A stretch of DNA of 64,000 bases from Bog-756 sp963701325 (GTDB taxonomy: Bacteria; Actinomycetota; Acidimicrobiia; Acidimicrobiales; RAAP-2): contig OY969604.1 of assembly GCA_963701325.1 (NCBI GenBank), positions 3,348,001-3,412,000 of the forward strand, in the 5' to 3' direction. The translations under genes were made by a program, and so were the position numbers. The notes beneath the pieces are model-generated. The model saw only the letters and a list, made by a program, of their open reading frames with translations. It was not told the DNA's origin and did no database searches. Numbering within the stretch: position 1 is the stretch's first letter; each line of letters starts with the position of its first letter. This document shows positions 25,136 through 33,434 of this stretch, piece by piece.

Positions 25136-26527
25136 ATGGGTGGCGCAGCCGAGGACGGCACCGACGGCGCCCGGCTGCCGGCCTCCGGGGGACTCCTGGC
25201 CCCCCACCGACGGGCGCTGACCACCGGCCTGGTGCTGACCGTCGTGCTCGTTGCGTCTGAGGCGCTGGCGGTCGCCACCGTGCTGCCCCAGGTGACCCGG
25301 CAGCTCGGCGGCATCCACCTCTACGGTTGGGTGTTCAGCGCCTTCCTGCTCGGCAGCATGATCGGTATCGTGGCCGCCGGCCGGCAGGCCGACCGCTCGG
25401 GCACGGCCCGCCCGTACGTGACCGGTCTCGTCCTCTTCGCAGCCGGTCTCACCGTCGCCGGAACGGCCCCCAACATGGGTGTGCTGGTGGCGGGGCGCGC
25501 CCTGCAGGGGTTCGGGGCCGGGGCGATCCCGGCGGTCGCGTACGTGACCATCGGACGCGCCTTCCCCGAGGTGCTCCGGCCGCGGATGATGGCGGTGCTC
25601 TCGACCGCCTGGGTGGTTCCGGGAGCGGTGGGCCCGTTGGCCGCCGCCGCGGTGGCCCACGCATTCGGGTGGCGTTGGGTCTTCCTCGGTCTGCTGCCCC
25701 TGGTGGTCGCGACCGGGTTCCTCGCCCTCCCCGGTCTGGCACACCTCGGCCGCCCGCAGACACGGCCCGAGGCGGAGCACCGGTTGTCCGACGCGCTCCG
25801 GACCGCGGCCGGCACCGCGGCCGTCCTCGGAGGGCTCACCCTCCGCCCCCTCGCGCTGGCCGTGGCGCTGGTAGCGATCGGTGTGCTGGTCGGAGGGCCG
25901 GCCCTCCGGAGCCTCCTGCCCGAGGGAACCCTCCGGGCACGGCCCGGACTGCCGACAACCATCCTGAGCCGTGGCGTGCTGACCTTCGCCTTCTTCGGGG
26001 CAGACGCGTTCGTGACCCTCGCCGTGGTGACCGTCCGCCACCGCGGGCTCGCCAGCGCGGGAGTCGCGCTCACCGCGTCGACCCTCGGCTGGACGCTCGG
26101 CGCGTGGATCCAGGCCAGACTGGCGACCCGCTGGCAGGGACGCCGGCTGGTCCGCCTCGGGCTCGCGCTCATCGTGGTCGGCATCGCCGGGATGATCGCG
26201 GTGCTGGATCCCGGCGTCCCGGTACCGGTGGCCTTTGTCGCCTGGGGCGTGAGCGGCCTCGGGATGGGTCTGGCCTATGCGCCGACGTCCCTCATGATGC
26301 TGCGGGAGGCACCCTCTGGCCGCGAGGGCTGGGCGTCGGCGTCGCTCAGCCTCTCCGACGTGCTCGGAGCCGCCCTCGGGGCCGGTGTGGGTGGGGCGGC
26401 CATCGCCGTGGGCACCGCCCGGGGATGGCCCCTGGTGACCTCGGTGCGGATCGCCTTCGTGATCCCGGGGATCGTCGCCCTGGTCGGGCTCGCGCTCTCG
26501 AGGCGGCTCCCCCTGCGGAGCGCCTGA
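25136..26527 (+). CDS. MFS transporter (DHA-type drug/metabolite exporter-like)
   Basis: A 463-residue major facilitator protein with about 12-14 hydrophobic helices. Motif A-like sequence GRQADRSGTARPYV follows the second helix, and VLVAGRALQGFGAGAIPAVAYV is the motif B/C region typical of multidrug exporters. It follows the ferredoxin after about 60 bases on the same strand but has its own predicted start context. Substrate unknown. Confidence 0.88.
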   Translation: MGGAAEDGTDGARLPASGGLLAPHRRALTTGLVLTVVLVASEALAVATVLPQVTRQLGGIHLYGWVFSAFLLGSMIGIVAAGRQADRSGTARPYVTGLVLFAAGLTVAGTAPNMGVLVAGRALQGFGAGAIPAVAYVTIGRAFPEVLRPRMMAVLSTAWVVPGAVGPLAAAAVAHAFGWRWVFLGLLPLVVATGFLALPGLAHLGRPQTRPEAEHRLSDALRTAAGTAAVLGGLTLRPLALAVALVAIGVLVGGPALRSLLPEGTLRARPGLPTTILSRGVLTFAFFGADAFVTLAVVTVRHRGLASAGVALTASTLGWTLGAWIQARLATRWQGRRLVRLGLALIVVGIAGMIAVLDPGVPVPVAFVAWGVSGLGMGLAYAPTSLMMLREAPSGREGWASASLSLSDVLGAALGAGVGGAAIAVGTARGWPLVTSVRIAFVIPGIVALVGLALSRRLPLRSA

Positions 26528-26579
26528 CCGAGACGGGGGCACCGGCTCTCCCGGGAATGATTGCCGGCGCAACCATGTT

Positions 26580-27374
26580 GTGCGTCTCGTGCAGACGTTG
26601 CCGTACCCGACTCGCCTGCGGACCCTGGTCCATGTTGCCGGTGACGTGTCTCCGGTGCGGATCGTGGCGGCCAGGGTCGCGGTGGTGGGCGGGGTCGTCG
26701 CCTACAACTGGTGGGTGGTGGTCCCCTTCGTCCCGGGGCTGATGCCCTCGGTCAACGGGTTCTTCTCGGATCTGGAGGCGACCGGTCGTCCGTACGCCTC
26801 GGACATGGCCCACGCCGACCTCACGGCAGGGATCCTCATGCTGGCCGCCCTTGCGCTCCGCGGTCCGCTGGTCGCCGGTTCAGCGCGTCGCGAGTGGAAA
26901 TGGATGGTCGCGTTCGCTGTGGCGGGAGCCCTCGGTGGCCGGTACACCTACGCCTGTGCCGAGGGGTTGAGCGCCGCCTGCCGGAGCATGGAGTGGCATC
27001 TCCGTCTCCCCGTGCACCACTACGTGCACGTCGTGTCGGGGATCGCCGAGTTCGCGACCCTGACCGTGGCGGCGGCGCTGGCTGTCGGCCGCACCCGGGG
27101 CCAGGCGACGGCTCCGGCGCGCGTCTACTCGCGCATCTGGACAGCGCTGCTGATCGGCTACCCGTTCCTGGCCGTGTCGTATCTGTTCGACAAGCTCGGC
27201 ACCCTGGTGGAGCCCTACTTCTTCGTGCTCTTCTCGGTCATGGTGCTGGCCGAGGTGTTCGAGGGACTCGGCTCCCCGACCGCCACTCCGTCGTGGGCAC
27301 ACCGGGCCCTTGCCCGGTCCGATCGTGCGATCCGAGAGGGGCACGCCGGCAGTGCAGCGGCCGAGGGCGGCTGA
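26580..27374 (+). CDS. Hypothetical polytopic membrane protein
   Basis: A 264-residue protein with about six hydrophobic helices and conserved-looking extracytoplasmic segments (NGFFSDLEATGRPYASDM, and a Cys pair in YACAEGLSAACRSMEW). The organisation is like DUF998-type membrane proteins, but I cannot confirm the family. The GTG start at 26580 is the first in frame. It lies between an MFS gene and a cold-shock gene, with no functional hint. Confidence 0.6.
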   Translation: MRLVQTLPYPTRLRTLVHVAGDVSPVRIVAARVAVVGGVVAYNWWVVVPFVPGLMPSVNGFFSDLEATGRPYASDMAHADLTAGILMLAALALRGPLVAGSARREWKWMVAFAVAGALGGRYTYACAEGLSAACRSMEWHLRLPVHHYVHVVSGIAEFATLTVAAALAVGRTRGQATAPARVYSRIWTALLIGYPFLAVSYLFDKLGTLVEPYFFVLFSVMVLAEVFEGLGSPTATPSWAHRALARSDRAIREGHAGSAAAEGG

Positions 27375-27528
27375 CGGTCGTCGAGGAGCGCTACCGGATT
27401 CGGTCGGCAGGGCATCCCGGTACCGCCTAGGGTGGTAGGCGCATCGGCCCTATCACGCGGGTCGGTGCAGCTAGGGCTTCGAAGTGGATCCCCGCGTGTT
27501 CGTGCGTGAATTTCAAGGAGACTCAGTT

Positions 27529-27732
27529 ATGGGTGTAGGTGCAGTCAAGTGGTTCAACGCCGAAAAGGGCTTCGGTTTCATTACGCCTGACGGCGGCGGG
27601 GATGACCTCTTCGTTCATCAGTCCGAGATCCAGATGGAGGGCTTCCGCGATCTCGCCGAAGGCCAGCGTGTGGAGTTCGAGACCAAGCAGGGCCAGAAGG
27701 GCCTGCAGGCGAGCCAGGTCCGCAAGATCTGA
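27529..27732 (+). CDS. Cold-shock protein (CspA family)
   Basis: A 67-residue single cold-shock domain. RNP1 is KGFGFIT and RNP2 is DLFVHQS, both intact. It binds single-stranded RNA/DNA and melts RNA structure. CAAGGAG precedes the ATG at 27529; a longer in-frame reading lacks similarity. The upstream 150-base intergenic region could be a long 5' UTR as is usual for csp genes. A strong hairpin follows the stop. Confidence 0.96.
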   Translation: MGVGAVKWFNAEKGFGFITPDGGGDDLFVHQSEIQMEGFRDLAEGQRVEFETKQGQKGLQASQVRKI

Positions 27733-27774
27733 GCACGGCGCTTCCCGGACCTCGTCCGGTGGAGTGTCTCTAGG

Positions 27775-27800
27775 CACCGGGGGCCCACGGGCCCCCGGTG
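27775..27800 (+). terminator. Terminator hairpin after the cold-shock gene
   Basis: Perfect 12-base arms (CACCGGGGGCCC and its complement) around a 2-base centre, about 40 bases past the cold-shock stop. There is no T-run. It also sits ahead of the convergent VOC gene end and may serve both. Confidence 0.6.
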
Positions 27801-27882
27801 TCGCAATTCTCGGGCGGGGTCACTGCTGAACGGATTCTTCGGCGACCTGCGCTTCTGCCCCGACCTCCGCGGTGCCGCCGGG

Positions 27883-28245
27883 TCAGCCTGTGACGGGCCC
27901 GACCTGATGGAGCTCGACGGTGTTGCCCGCCGGGTCCTCGAGGAAGGTCTGTCGTCCCGCGCCCGCCGGGCTCGGATCCCCGACTCGCACACCCCGAGCC
28001 CGCAGTTCCGCCACGGTGGCGTCGAGGTCGGCCACTTGAACGGCGAAATGCTGCCCGAGGGCGGGAGCGGCCGGCGCCTCGAGGAGGTGGACCTGTTGCC
28101 CGCCCAGATCGATCCATGCGCCGCCGATGCCGAGGTCGGGCCGGTCGTCGCGCAGCGCGCCCCCGAGGCTCTCGGTGTAGAACGCCACGCCTGCCGCGAC
28201 GTCGCTGACGTTGATCGACACGTGGTGGATGCCGAGGGGTTCCAT
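27883..28245 (-). CDS. VOC/glyoxalase-family protein
   Basis: A 120-residue vicinal-oxygen-chelate protein. The N-terminal GIHHVSINVSD, FYTESLGG, FAVQVADLD and C-terminal FLEDPAGNTVELHQV are typical of the fold, with His and Glu metal ligands (HHV, ELH). The activity could be a lyase, dioxygenase or epimerase. I start at ATG 28245, where similarity begins; an upstream in-frame ATG exists. It is isolated on the minus strand. Confidence 0.85.
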   Translation of the reverse strand: MEPLGIHHVSINVSDVAAGVAFYTESLGGALRDDRPDLGIGGAWIDLGGQQVHLLEAPAAPALGQHFAVQVADLDATVAELRARGVRVGDPSPAGAGRQTFLEDPAGNTVELHQVGPVTG

Positions 28246-28362
28246 GGTCCGAGTCTGGCCCGAGTTGTCGGGTCGCGCAACGTCCGAGGCTCGGAGGCGT
28301 GACGGGGACACGCACCATGCCGAGTCCGCCAGGCTGCTCCGCCCCGCTTGGCGGGTCGTGGT

Positions 28363-29754
28363 TCAGGACCCGATCTGGGGGACCGGTCCCGAGAGGTCCA
28401 GCGACCGGACGAACAGCTCCCTGCTGTGTGGGTAGCCGACGTCGCCGGGAATCCAGGCGTGGAACCCGATCCAGAGGCCGCCCTGTGGGTCGGCGAAGAC
28501 GGTTTCCCCACCCGGGCCGCTGAAGTCGGGTCCCGACGCCAGCAACGGAGCGGGAGACTGATCGGTGCAGGGCCCGAGCGGCCCGGCACAACGCGCGTAT
28601 CCGATGGCATAGGTGTCGGTCGTCCAATCGCTCCCCGAGTAGAAGAGGATGTACTGACCGTTGTCGAGCACCATGTCCGGGCCCTCGATGACGCCGTGCT
28701 GCCAGGACTGGCCGGGTTGGAGCAGGGCAGTCGGCGTCGTGCCCGGTGCGAGCGCCGTGCCGCTCTGGGTGAGCTGCTGTGACCAGAGGCTGGGCGGTTG
28801 GCCGCCCGCGCCCTGCGACTTCCACACGAGGTACGGGATGCCGCTCTGGTCGACGACCGTGCTCGGATCCATGGATCCACCGAGGGTGAGCTGGCAGACC
28901 AGCGGAGCCGTCGAGGTGTCGACATAGGGACCCTGTGGCCGGGTGGCCACCGCTTCGGAAATGCACTGCTCGCCGGTCGTGCCGTCGTCGGCCGAGTAGT
29001 ACATGACGTAGCTGGCACCGATGCGCAGCACGTCGGGGGCCCACGTCGCCCCCGGGGCGGCCCAGGCGGGCAGGTGGGGGAGGGCGTCACCGACCGTCGT
29101 CCAGTACTCGTGATCTCTGGACTCGATGATCTGGATGTTGCCCGCCGCCGAGTTGGTGGCGAACCCGTAGTAGGTGTTGCCCACCAGGATGATGTCTGGA
29201 TCGGGGAAGTCGAACGGGTACGACGCGCCGGAGCTCCCGCCTGCGAGGAGCTGGCAGAACGGGCCGGCTCCGTTGATCGCGTGCACGGCCGCGGCGAGGT
29301 CCTTGTTCCCGAGGGCGGTCGTCGCCGCAGACACGCCGCGGAGGCAGGAATTCAGGGTTGCGATGTCGACGGTCTGGAGCCCGTCGGCCTGCGACGAGGC
29401 GGCCAGCTGCTGATGTGCGTTGAGGATCGCTGCCGCGGTGTCGTCGATCGCCTGAACCCGACCGACCTGCACCGCCGATTCGGCGCCGACAGAGCGCAGC
29501 GTACGGGAGAGGGTGGAGGTGGCCTGCTTCGACTGGGCGGTTGTGGTCGAGAGGGAGCTGCGGGTCTGGCCCAGCGCGTGATCGAGCACGAGGTCGGTGG
29601 TCAGTACCGCCATCAGCAGGAGGAGCGTGGTCAGTACCGCCCACCGGTACGTGCGGCGCCGCCGGGCAGGGGTGACCCGATCCGGTCTGGCGGGTGCGTC
29701 GCCATCCGCCGCGTCCTCTTGGCGACCCGTTTCGTCGAGGGAGGTCGTGGTCAT
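28363..29754 (-). CDS. Membrane-anchored GH43-like glycosidase with N-terminal helical ectodomain
   Basis: A 463-residue protein: a basic cytoplasmic N-terminus, one helix (about 37-58), a helical region to about residue 175 with two Cys (CLRGV, FCQLL), then a GH43-type five-bladed propeller. Candidate catalytic residues are the Asp in YPFDFPDPDIIL (about 185), the Asp in GGSMDPSTV and the Glu in VIEGPDMVL. Relatives act on arabinan or xylan side chains, so an external arabinosyl or related sugar is the likely substrate. The ATG overlaps the stop of the preceding gene (ATGA); the two share their helical ectodomain. Confidence 0.82.
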   Translation of the reverse strand: MTTTSLDETGRQEDAADGDAPARPDRVTPARRRRTYRWAVLTTLLLLMAVLTTDLVLDHALGQTRSSLSTTTAQSKQATSTLSRTLRSVGAESAVQVGRVQAIDDTAAAILNAHQQLAASSQADGLQTVDIATLNSCLRGVSAATTALGNKDLAAAVHAINGAGPFCQLLAGGSSGASYPFDFPDPDIILVGNTYYGFATNSAAGNIQIIESRDHEYWTTVGDALPHLPAWAAPGATWAPDVLRIGASYVMYYSADDGTTGEQCISEAVATRPQGPYVDTSTAPLVCQLTLGGSMDPSTVVDQSGIPYLVWKSQGAGGQPPSLWSQQLTQSGTALAPGTTPTALLQPGQSWQHGVIEGPDMVLDNGQYILFYSGSDWTTDTYAIGYARCAGPLGPCTDQSPAPLLASGPDFSGPGGETVFADPQGGLWIGFHAWIPGDVGYPHSRELFVRSLDLSGPVPQIGS

Positions 29755-30251
29755 GTCGACGGCTCGGCACCGTTGCAGTCGGGGCCGACCTGGCTGAGGG
29801 TGCTCCCGGCACCCGCCGCGTTGCCGAGGGAGATCTGGTTGAGCGCCTGTTCGACGCCAGACAGGCAGGCATCGAGATCCGAGATCCGGATGCCCTGGGA
29901 CAGCACGTTGGACTGGGACAGGGCCAGCTGGTCGTCGAGACCGGAGAGCTGGCTGGAGTCGATCCCGAGTTCGAACGCCTCAGCGGCCGCCGCGTCGGAC
30001 AGCGTGTGGAGGCGGGCCACCGCAGCCTTCTGGTACTCCTGGCTGCCCAGGAGCCCGGCGCGGGCCGCGGTGAGCCGGCCGTTGGCACCATCGAGGGATG
30101 CGTGGGTGACCAGGCCGACCGTGACGCCGACCAGCAGGGCGATCAACAGGGTGGCGAGGGCCATCGCGCGCAGCACCCGGGCCGCACGGGACCAGGGCCG
30201 GGACGGCGACCGCTGTGCGCCGGCGGAGTGTGCTGGGGTCTCGGTGTCCAT
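29751..30251 (-). CDS. Membrane-anchored helical protein paralogous to the GH43 N-terminal region
   Basis: A 166-residue protein with a single helix (about 31-52) after a basic N-terminus, and an extracytoplasmic helical domain ending SDLDACLSGVEQAL ... VGPDCNG. Cys spacing and the DLxxCL-x-GV pattern match residues about 130-170 of the adjacent GH43 protein (TLNSCLRGV ... PFCQLL), so the pair arose by duplication, with or without the enzyme domain. I use ATG 30251; an upstream start at 30323 is possible. Function unknown; it may dimerise with the GH43 protein at the membrane. Confidence 0.65.
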   Translation of the reverse strand: MDTETPAHSAGAQRSPSRPWSRAARVLRAMALATLLIALLVGVTVGLVTHASLDGANGRLTAARAGLLGSQEYQKAAVARLHTLSDAAAAEAFELGIDSSQLSGLDDQLALSQSNVLSQGIRISDLDACLSGVEQALNQISLGNAAGAGSTLSQVGPDCNGAEPST

Positions 30252-30334
30252 GGGTCCCTGCCTGCGCGCCCGGGGGCCGGGGCACCGCACCGCCATCACC
30301 GGCAGTGGTGCCGTTGTCGACATGCAGTCTCACA

Positions 30335-31870
30335 TCATTCGGCGGCCGATTGCGCGCGTCCCCGCCGGGTCCTGGTGAGCGCGGGAACGAGCGGGCCGAA
30401 CGATTCCGACCGCAGGCAGCCGAACCAGACGCCCGCCCCGTAGGCCATGTCGTCGGCAAGTGAGGCGGCGACCCAACGCGGGAGGTCGAGGTCGGGTCGT
30501 CGGCGGACCCAGTCGACCACGGCGGGCAGAAGGGCGAGCACCGACGCGGAGCGTGCCCCCCGCCGTTGCGTGGCGAGCGCGACCAGTGCTGGCGCTGCGA
30601 GCATGGTCGAGGCGTGACCGAGGCCGATCACCGTCCAGCCCGTTCCTTCAGCGCTCCACCGCAGGGCGCGCGAGGCAGGGATCCCGAGTGGTCGGACCGT
30701 GCGGGCCAGCGAGAGCGCCGAACCGGCGACGATGAGCGCAGCGAGGCGCGGCCGGCCGGCGAGGAGGGAGACCGCCGCCGCGGTCGGCCAGGCGCGGAGC
30801 TCGACCGGTGCCAGCCGGCCGGGGTGCCGTCGGGCGAGGGGCGCGGCCGAGGTGCCGTAGCGGACCCGTCTGGCGAGCGCGCCGCTCCATGAGGCCGGCT
30901 CCAGGTGGCCGACGGTGACCGAGGGCGCGTAGCGGACGTGCCAGCCCGCGTCGAGCAGCCGCCACACCAGGTCGACGTCCTCGCCGACCCGCAGGCCCTC
31001 GTCGAATCCGCCAGCGAGTGCACATCGCCGCGCGACCAGCGCCGCCGTCGGCACGTACCGGACGGCGCGCGTCGGGCCGACCTCGCCCTCGGCGGGACCG
31101 AGATCGAGGGCCGAGTGCCGGTCGGTGAAGCGGGCCAGGGCGCTCGGCTGTCCGGACCCCTCCGTCGGTTCGGGCCGGATCCGGGGCGCCACCGCGGCGA
31201 GGACCGGGTCGGCGAACTGCCAGACCAGTCCGTCGAGCCACCGCGGGCCGACCGTGCAATCGCTGTCCACGAATGCGACCAGGTCGGTGTCGATCCGGTC
31301 GAGCGCGGTGTTGCGGGCAGCGGCGGGCCCCCCGTTGACCTCGCGCCGGACCACCTGTGCCCCGTGGTGCCGGCAGACCGCTGCCACCCGGTCCGGACGG
31401 CGGGATGCGTCGTCGACGACAACCACCGGGATCTCGCTCCCGAGCGAGGTGAGGCAGCGGCCGAGGAGGTCGGGCCGGTCGTGTGCGGGCACCACCACGG
31501 TGACCGAGAGCTGCTCCGCTCCGGAACGGACCGGGCGGGGACGGGGGTGGGCCATGCCGGCGTCGACCAGTCTGCGCCCGAGGTCCCGAGCTCTCTCTTC
31601 TCCCTCTTCCCTCCCGCTCCGGCTCTCTTCTCTCTCGTCCCGGCTCTTTTCTCTTCCTCCCTCCTCCTTCCGTCTCTCTTCCCGCTCGCTGTCCTCCCGC
31701 GCCTCCCGCTTCTCTCCGTCCACTCGGAGCAGCCCGGCCAGCGCGCGCACTCCTGCCGGCGTGAGCGTGATGACCCGACCGGGCGTCCCGCCGACGAGCA
31801 CGGTGCCCTCCCGGAACGAGCGCACCGAGGGGTCGAGCACGAGCATGAACCCCTCCGGCAGGGGCGTCAC
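30335..31870 (-). CDS. mftF: Mycofactocin glycosyltransferase MftF
   Basis: A 511-residue protein, the last gene of the mycofactocin operon. The N-terminal 50 residues (FREGTVLVGGTPGRVITLTP) are the small PqqD-like domain typical of MftF. Residues about 120-330 are a GT2 domain: TVVVPAHDRPDLL, VVVDDASRRPD, and the metal site FVDSDCTVG. C-terminal hydrophobic segments suggest membrane association. MftF adds glucose units to the mature cofactor. The GTG at 31870 overlaps the SDR stop (GTGA). Oddity: residues 52-100 are an almost pure Glu/Arg/Lys/Asp/Ser insertion splitting the N-terminal domain, encoded by a polypurine tract. Confidence 0.9.
   Translation of the reverse strand: MTPLPEGFMLVLDPSVRSFREGTVLVGGTPGRVITLTPAGVRALAGLLRVDGEKREAREDSEREERRKEEGGREKSRDEREESRSGREEGEERARDLGRRLVDAGMAHPRPRPVRSGAEQLSVTVVVPAHDRPDLLGRCLTSLGSEIPVVVVDDASRRPDRVAAVCRHHGAQVVRREVNGGPAAARNTALDRIDTDLVAFVDSDCTVGPRWLDGLVWQFADPVLAAVAPRIRPEPTEGSGQPSALARFTDRHSALDLGPAEGEVGPTRAVRYVPTAALVARRCALAGGFDEGLRVGEDVDLVWRLLDAGWHVRYAPSVTVGHLEPASWSGALARRVRYGTSAAPLARRHPGRLAPVELRAWPTAAAVSLLAGRPRLAALIVAGSALSLARTVRPLGIPASRALRWSAEGTGWTVIGLGHASTMLAAPALVALATQRRGARSASVLALLPAVVDWVRRRPDLDLPRWVAASLADDMAYGAGVWFGCLRSESFGPLVPALTRTRRGRAQSAAE
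31591..31718. repeat. Polypyrimidine/polypurine tract inside mftF
   Basis: About 125 bases that are nearly all C/T on the plus strand (A/G on the coding strand), unlike the surrounding base use. It encodes the charged Glu/Arg/Lys linker of MftF. Short CTC/CTT units repeat irregularly, so length variation by slippage or triplex formation is possible. Confidence 0.75.
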
Positions 31871-32676
31871 AGCGAGAGGCCGCCGTCCACCGGGATCACC
31901 GCACCGGTGAGGGCGTCGGTGCCGGCACCGGCCAGCCAGACCAGCGCGGCGGCGACCTCCCCGGGTGCGAGGAGGCGCCCGACCGCCTGCTGTTCGGCAA
32001 AGGGACTGGTGTCGGTCAACCCGTAGAGACGGGCGCTCTCGTCGAGCATCGACGTCGCCGTCGACCCCGGGCTCACGGCGTTGGCGGTGATCCCGGTCCC
32101 GGCCAGCTCTGCGGCCAGGCCGCGTACCAGCCCGGCTACGCCGGCCTTGGCCGCTCCGTAGGCGGTCAGCTGGGGGAGCCCACGGGTGGCGGCTGCGGAG
32201 GCGACGGCGAGGAACCGTCCCTGGCGCGGGGTCGGTCGCCGCAGCAGCGCGGGGATCCCCACCCGCGCCGCGGTGATCGGACCGCCGAGGTCGACCCCGA
32301 GCACCGCGCCGAGCTGGTCGGCAGGCATCTCCCACAAGGGCACGCCGCCGGCGATGACCCCGGCCGCGGCGATCATCGCGTCGAGACCGCCGAAGCGATC
32401 CTCGGCCAGCGCGACCGCCGAGCCGAGTCCCTCGGTGTCGGTGGTGTCGGCCACGTGGCCGACGACGCCCCCGTCCGGATCGCCCGACGGACGCATCGCG
32501 AGCGAGGCCGCCACGACGTCGTCGAGCTCTCCTGCCGTGCCCATGGCATAGGGGAGGCGCGGGTCGTCGCTGGCCCGGTCCACGGCAACCACCGACCATC
32601 CCGACCGGGCCAGTGCGCGCACGGTGGCGGCGCCGATGCCGCGTGCTGCTCCGGTGACGAGGGCGACGCGGGTCAT
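31867..32676 (-). CDS. SDR-family oxidoreductase within the mycofactocin operon
   Basis: A 269-residue short-chain dehydrogenase. TGAARGIG at residues 8-15 binds the nucleotide, with Ser in VASAAATRG and the YGAAK catalytic motif, ending SPGSTATSML and AVIPVDGGL. Its ATG overlaps mftE and its stop overlaps mftF, so it belongs to the cofactor operon. It resembles the SDR that accompanies mft genes in many actinobacteria and may carry tightly bound NAD re-oxidised by mycofactocin. That coupling is inferred from context. Confidence 0.85.
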   Translation of the reverse strand: MTRVALVTGAARGIGAATVRALARSGWSVVAVDRASDDPRLPYAMGTAGELDDVVAASLAMRPSGDPDGGVVGHVADTTDTEGLGSAVALAEDRFGGLDAMIAAAGVIAGGVPLWEMPADQLGAVLGVDLGGPITAARVGIPALLRRPTPRQGRFLAVASAAATRGLPQLTAYGAAKAGVAGLVRGLAAELAGTGITANAVSPGSTATSMLDESARLYGLTDTSPFAEQQAVGRLLAPGEVAAALVWLAGAGTDALTGAVIPVDGGLSL

Positions 32677-33434
32677 GGGGAGTCCTTCCGTCCGGTTGTG
32701 GTGACCAGGCGCTCCACAGTCTGCTGGTCGGTCTCCGTCTGTGCGGTCGTGGGCTGCGGACGGAGCGCGGAGACGAAGGCGACAAGCTCGGCTGCGGCGC
32801 CCTCGAGCAGCCGGGTCCCCTCGGTCGGGTCGGCGCCCTCGGGATCGCCCAGGACACCGTTCGGACTGACCGCTCGGACGCCGCCGGCCTCGAGGACGGG
32901 GAGGAGCTCCGCGAGCGCTCCCCGAGCTCCGGGTTCCCACGGTCCGGGACGGACCCGGTCAGGGGCGATGGCCAGCATCAGCGAGGTCTCCGTGTGTCCG
33001 GCGTGGAGGTCACCGCCCCAAGCAGGGGACCACCCGGCGACAGGATGGCCCTCTCGGTCGAGTCGGTCGAGGGCCCGGGAGAGCGGACCGGCGTTGCCCC
33101 CATGGGTGCAGACCAGGACGGTCTGGGCGAATGAGCGGGCGGCCGAGCGACCGAGCTCGACCAGGACCGCCTCGGTCGCCTGTTGTCCGATCGAGATCGT
33201 GCCCGGAAAGTCCTCGTGTTCACCGCTCGACCCGTAGGCCAACGCGGGGGACACCACCAGATCGGGGTCGCGCCGGGATGCGGCCTCGGAGAGCGCCACC
33301 GCGATGTCGGTGTCGGTGGTGAGGGGGAGGTGGGGACCGTGTTGCTCGGTCGCCCCCACCGGGACGAGGAGGACCCGACGGTCCGACCGGAGCGTTCCTG
33401 CGTCCGGCCAGGTGGTGTCGGCCAGGCGGGTCAC
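32673..33434 (-). CDS. mftE: Mycofactocin precursor peptidase MftE (creatininase family)
   Basis: A 253-residue creatininase-family protein. The metal ligands are in VGATEQHGPHLPLTTD (Glu, His, Asp), VCTHGGNAG and HAGHTETSLM (His, Glu). In the mycofactocin pathway MftE cuts the MftC-modified MftA peptide to release the C-terminal Val-Tyr-derived dipeptide AHDP. It overlaps etfB and the SDR gene by 4 bases each. The assignment rests on family plus location in an operon with mftA, mftB and mftC. Confidence 0.92.
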   Translation of the reverse strand: MTRLADTTWPDAGTLRSDRRVLLVPVGATEQHGPHLPLTTDTDIAVALSEAASRRDPDLVVSPALAYGSSGEHEDFPGTISIGQQATEAVLVELGRSAARSFAQTVLVCTHGGNAGPLSRALDRLDREGHPVAGWSPAWGGDLHAGHTETSLMLAIAPDRVRPGPWEPGARGALAELLPVLEAGGVRAVSPNGVLGDPEGADPTEGTRLLEGAAAELVAFVSALRPQPTTAQTETDQQTVERLVTTTGRKDSP

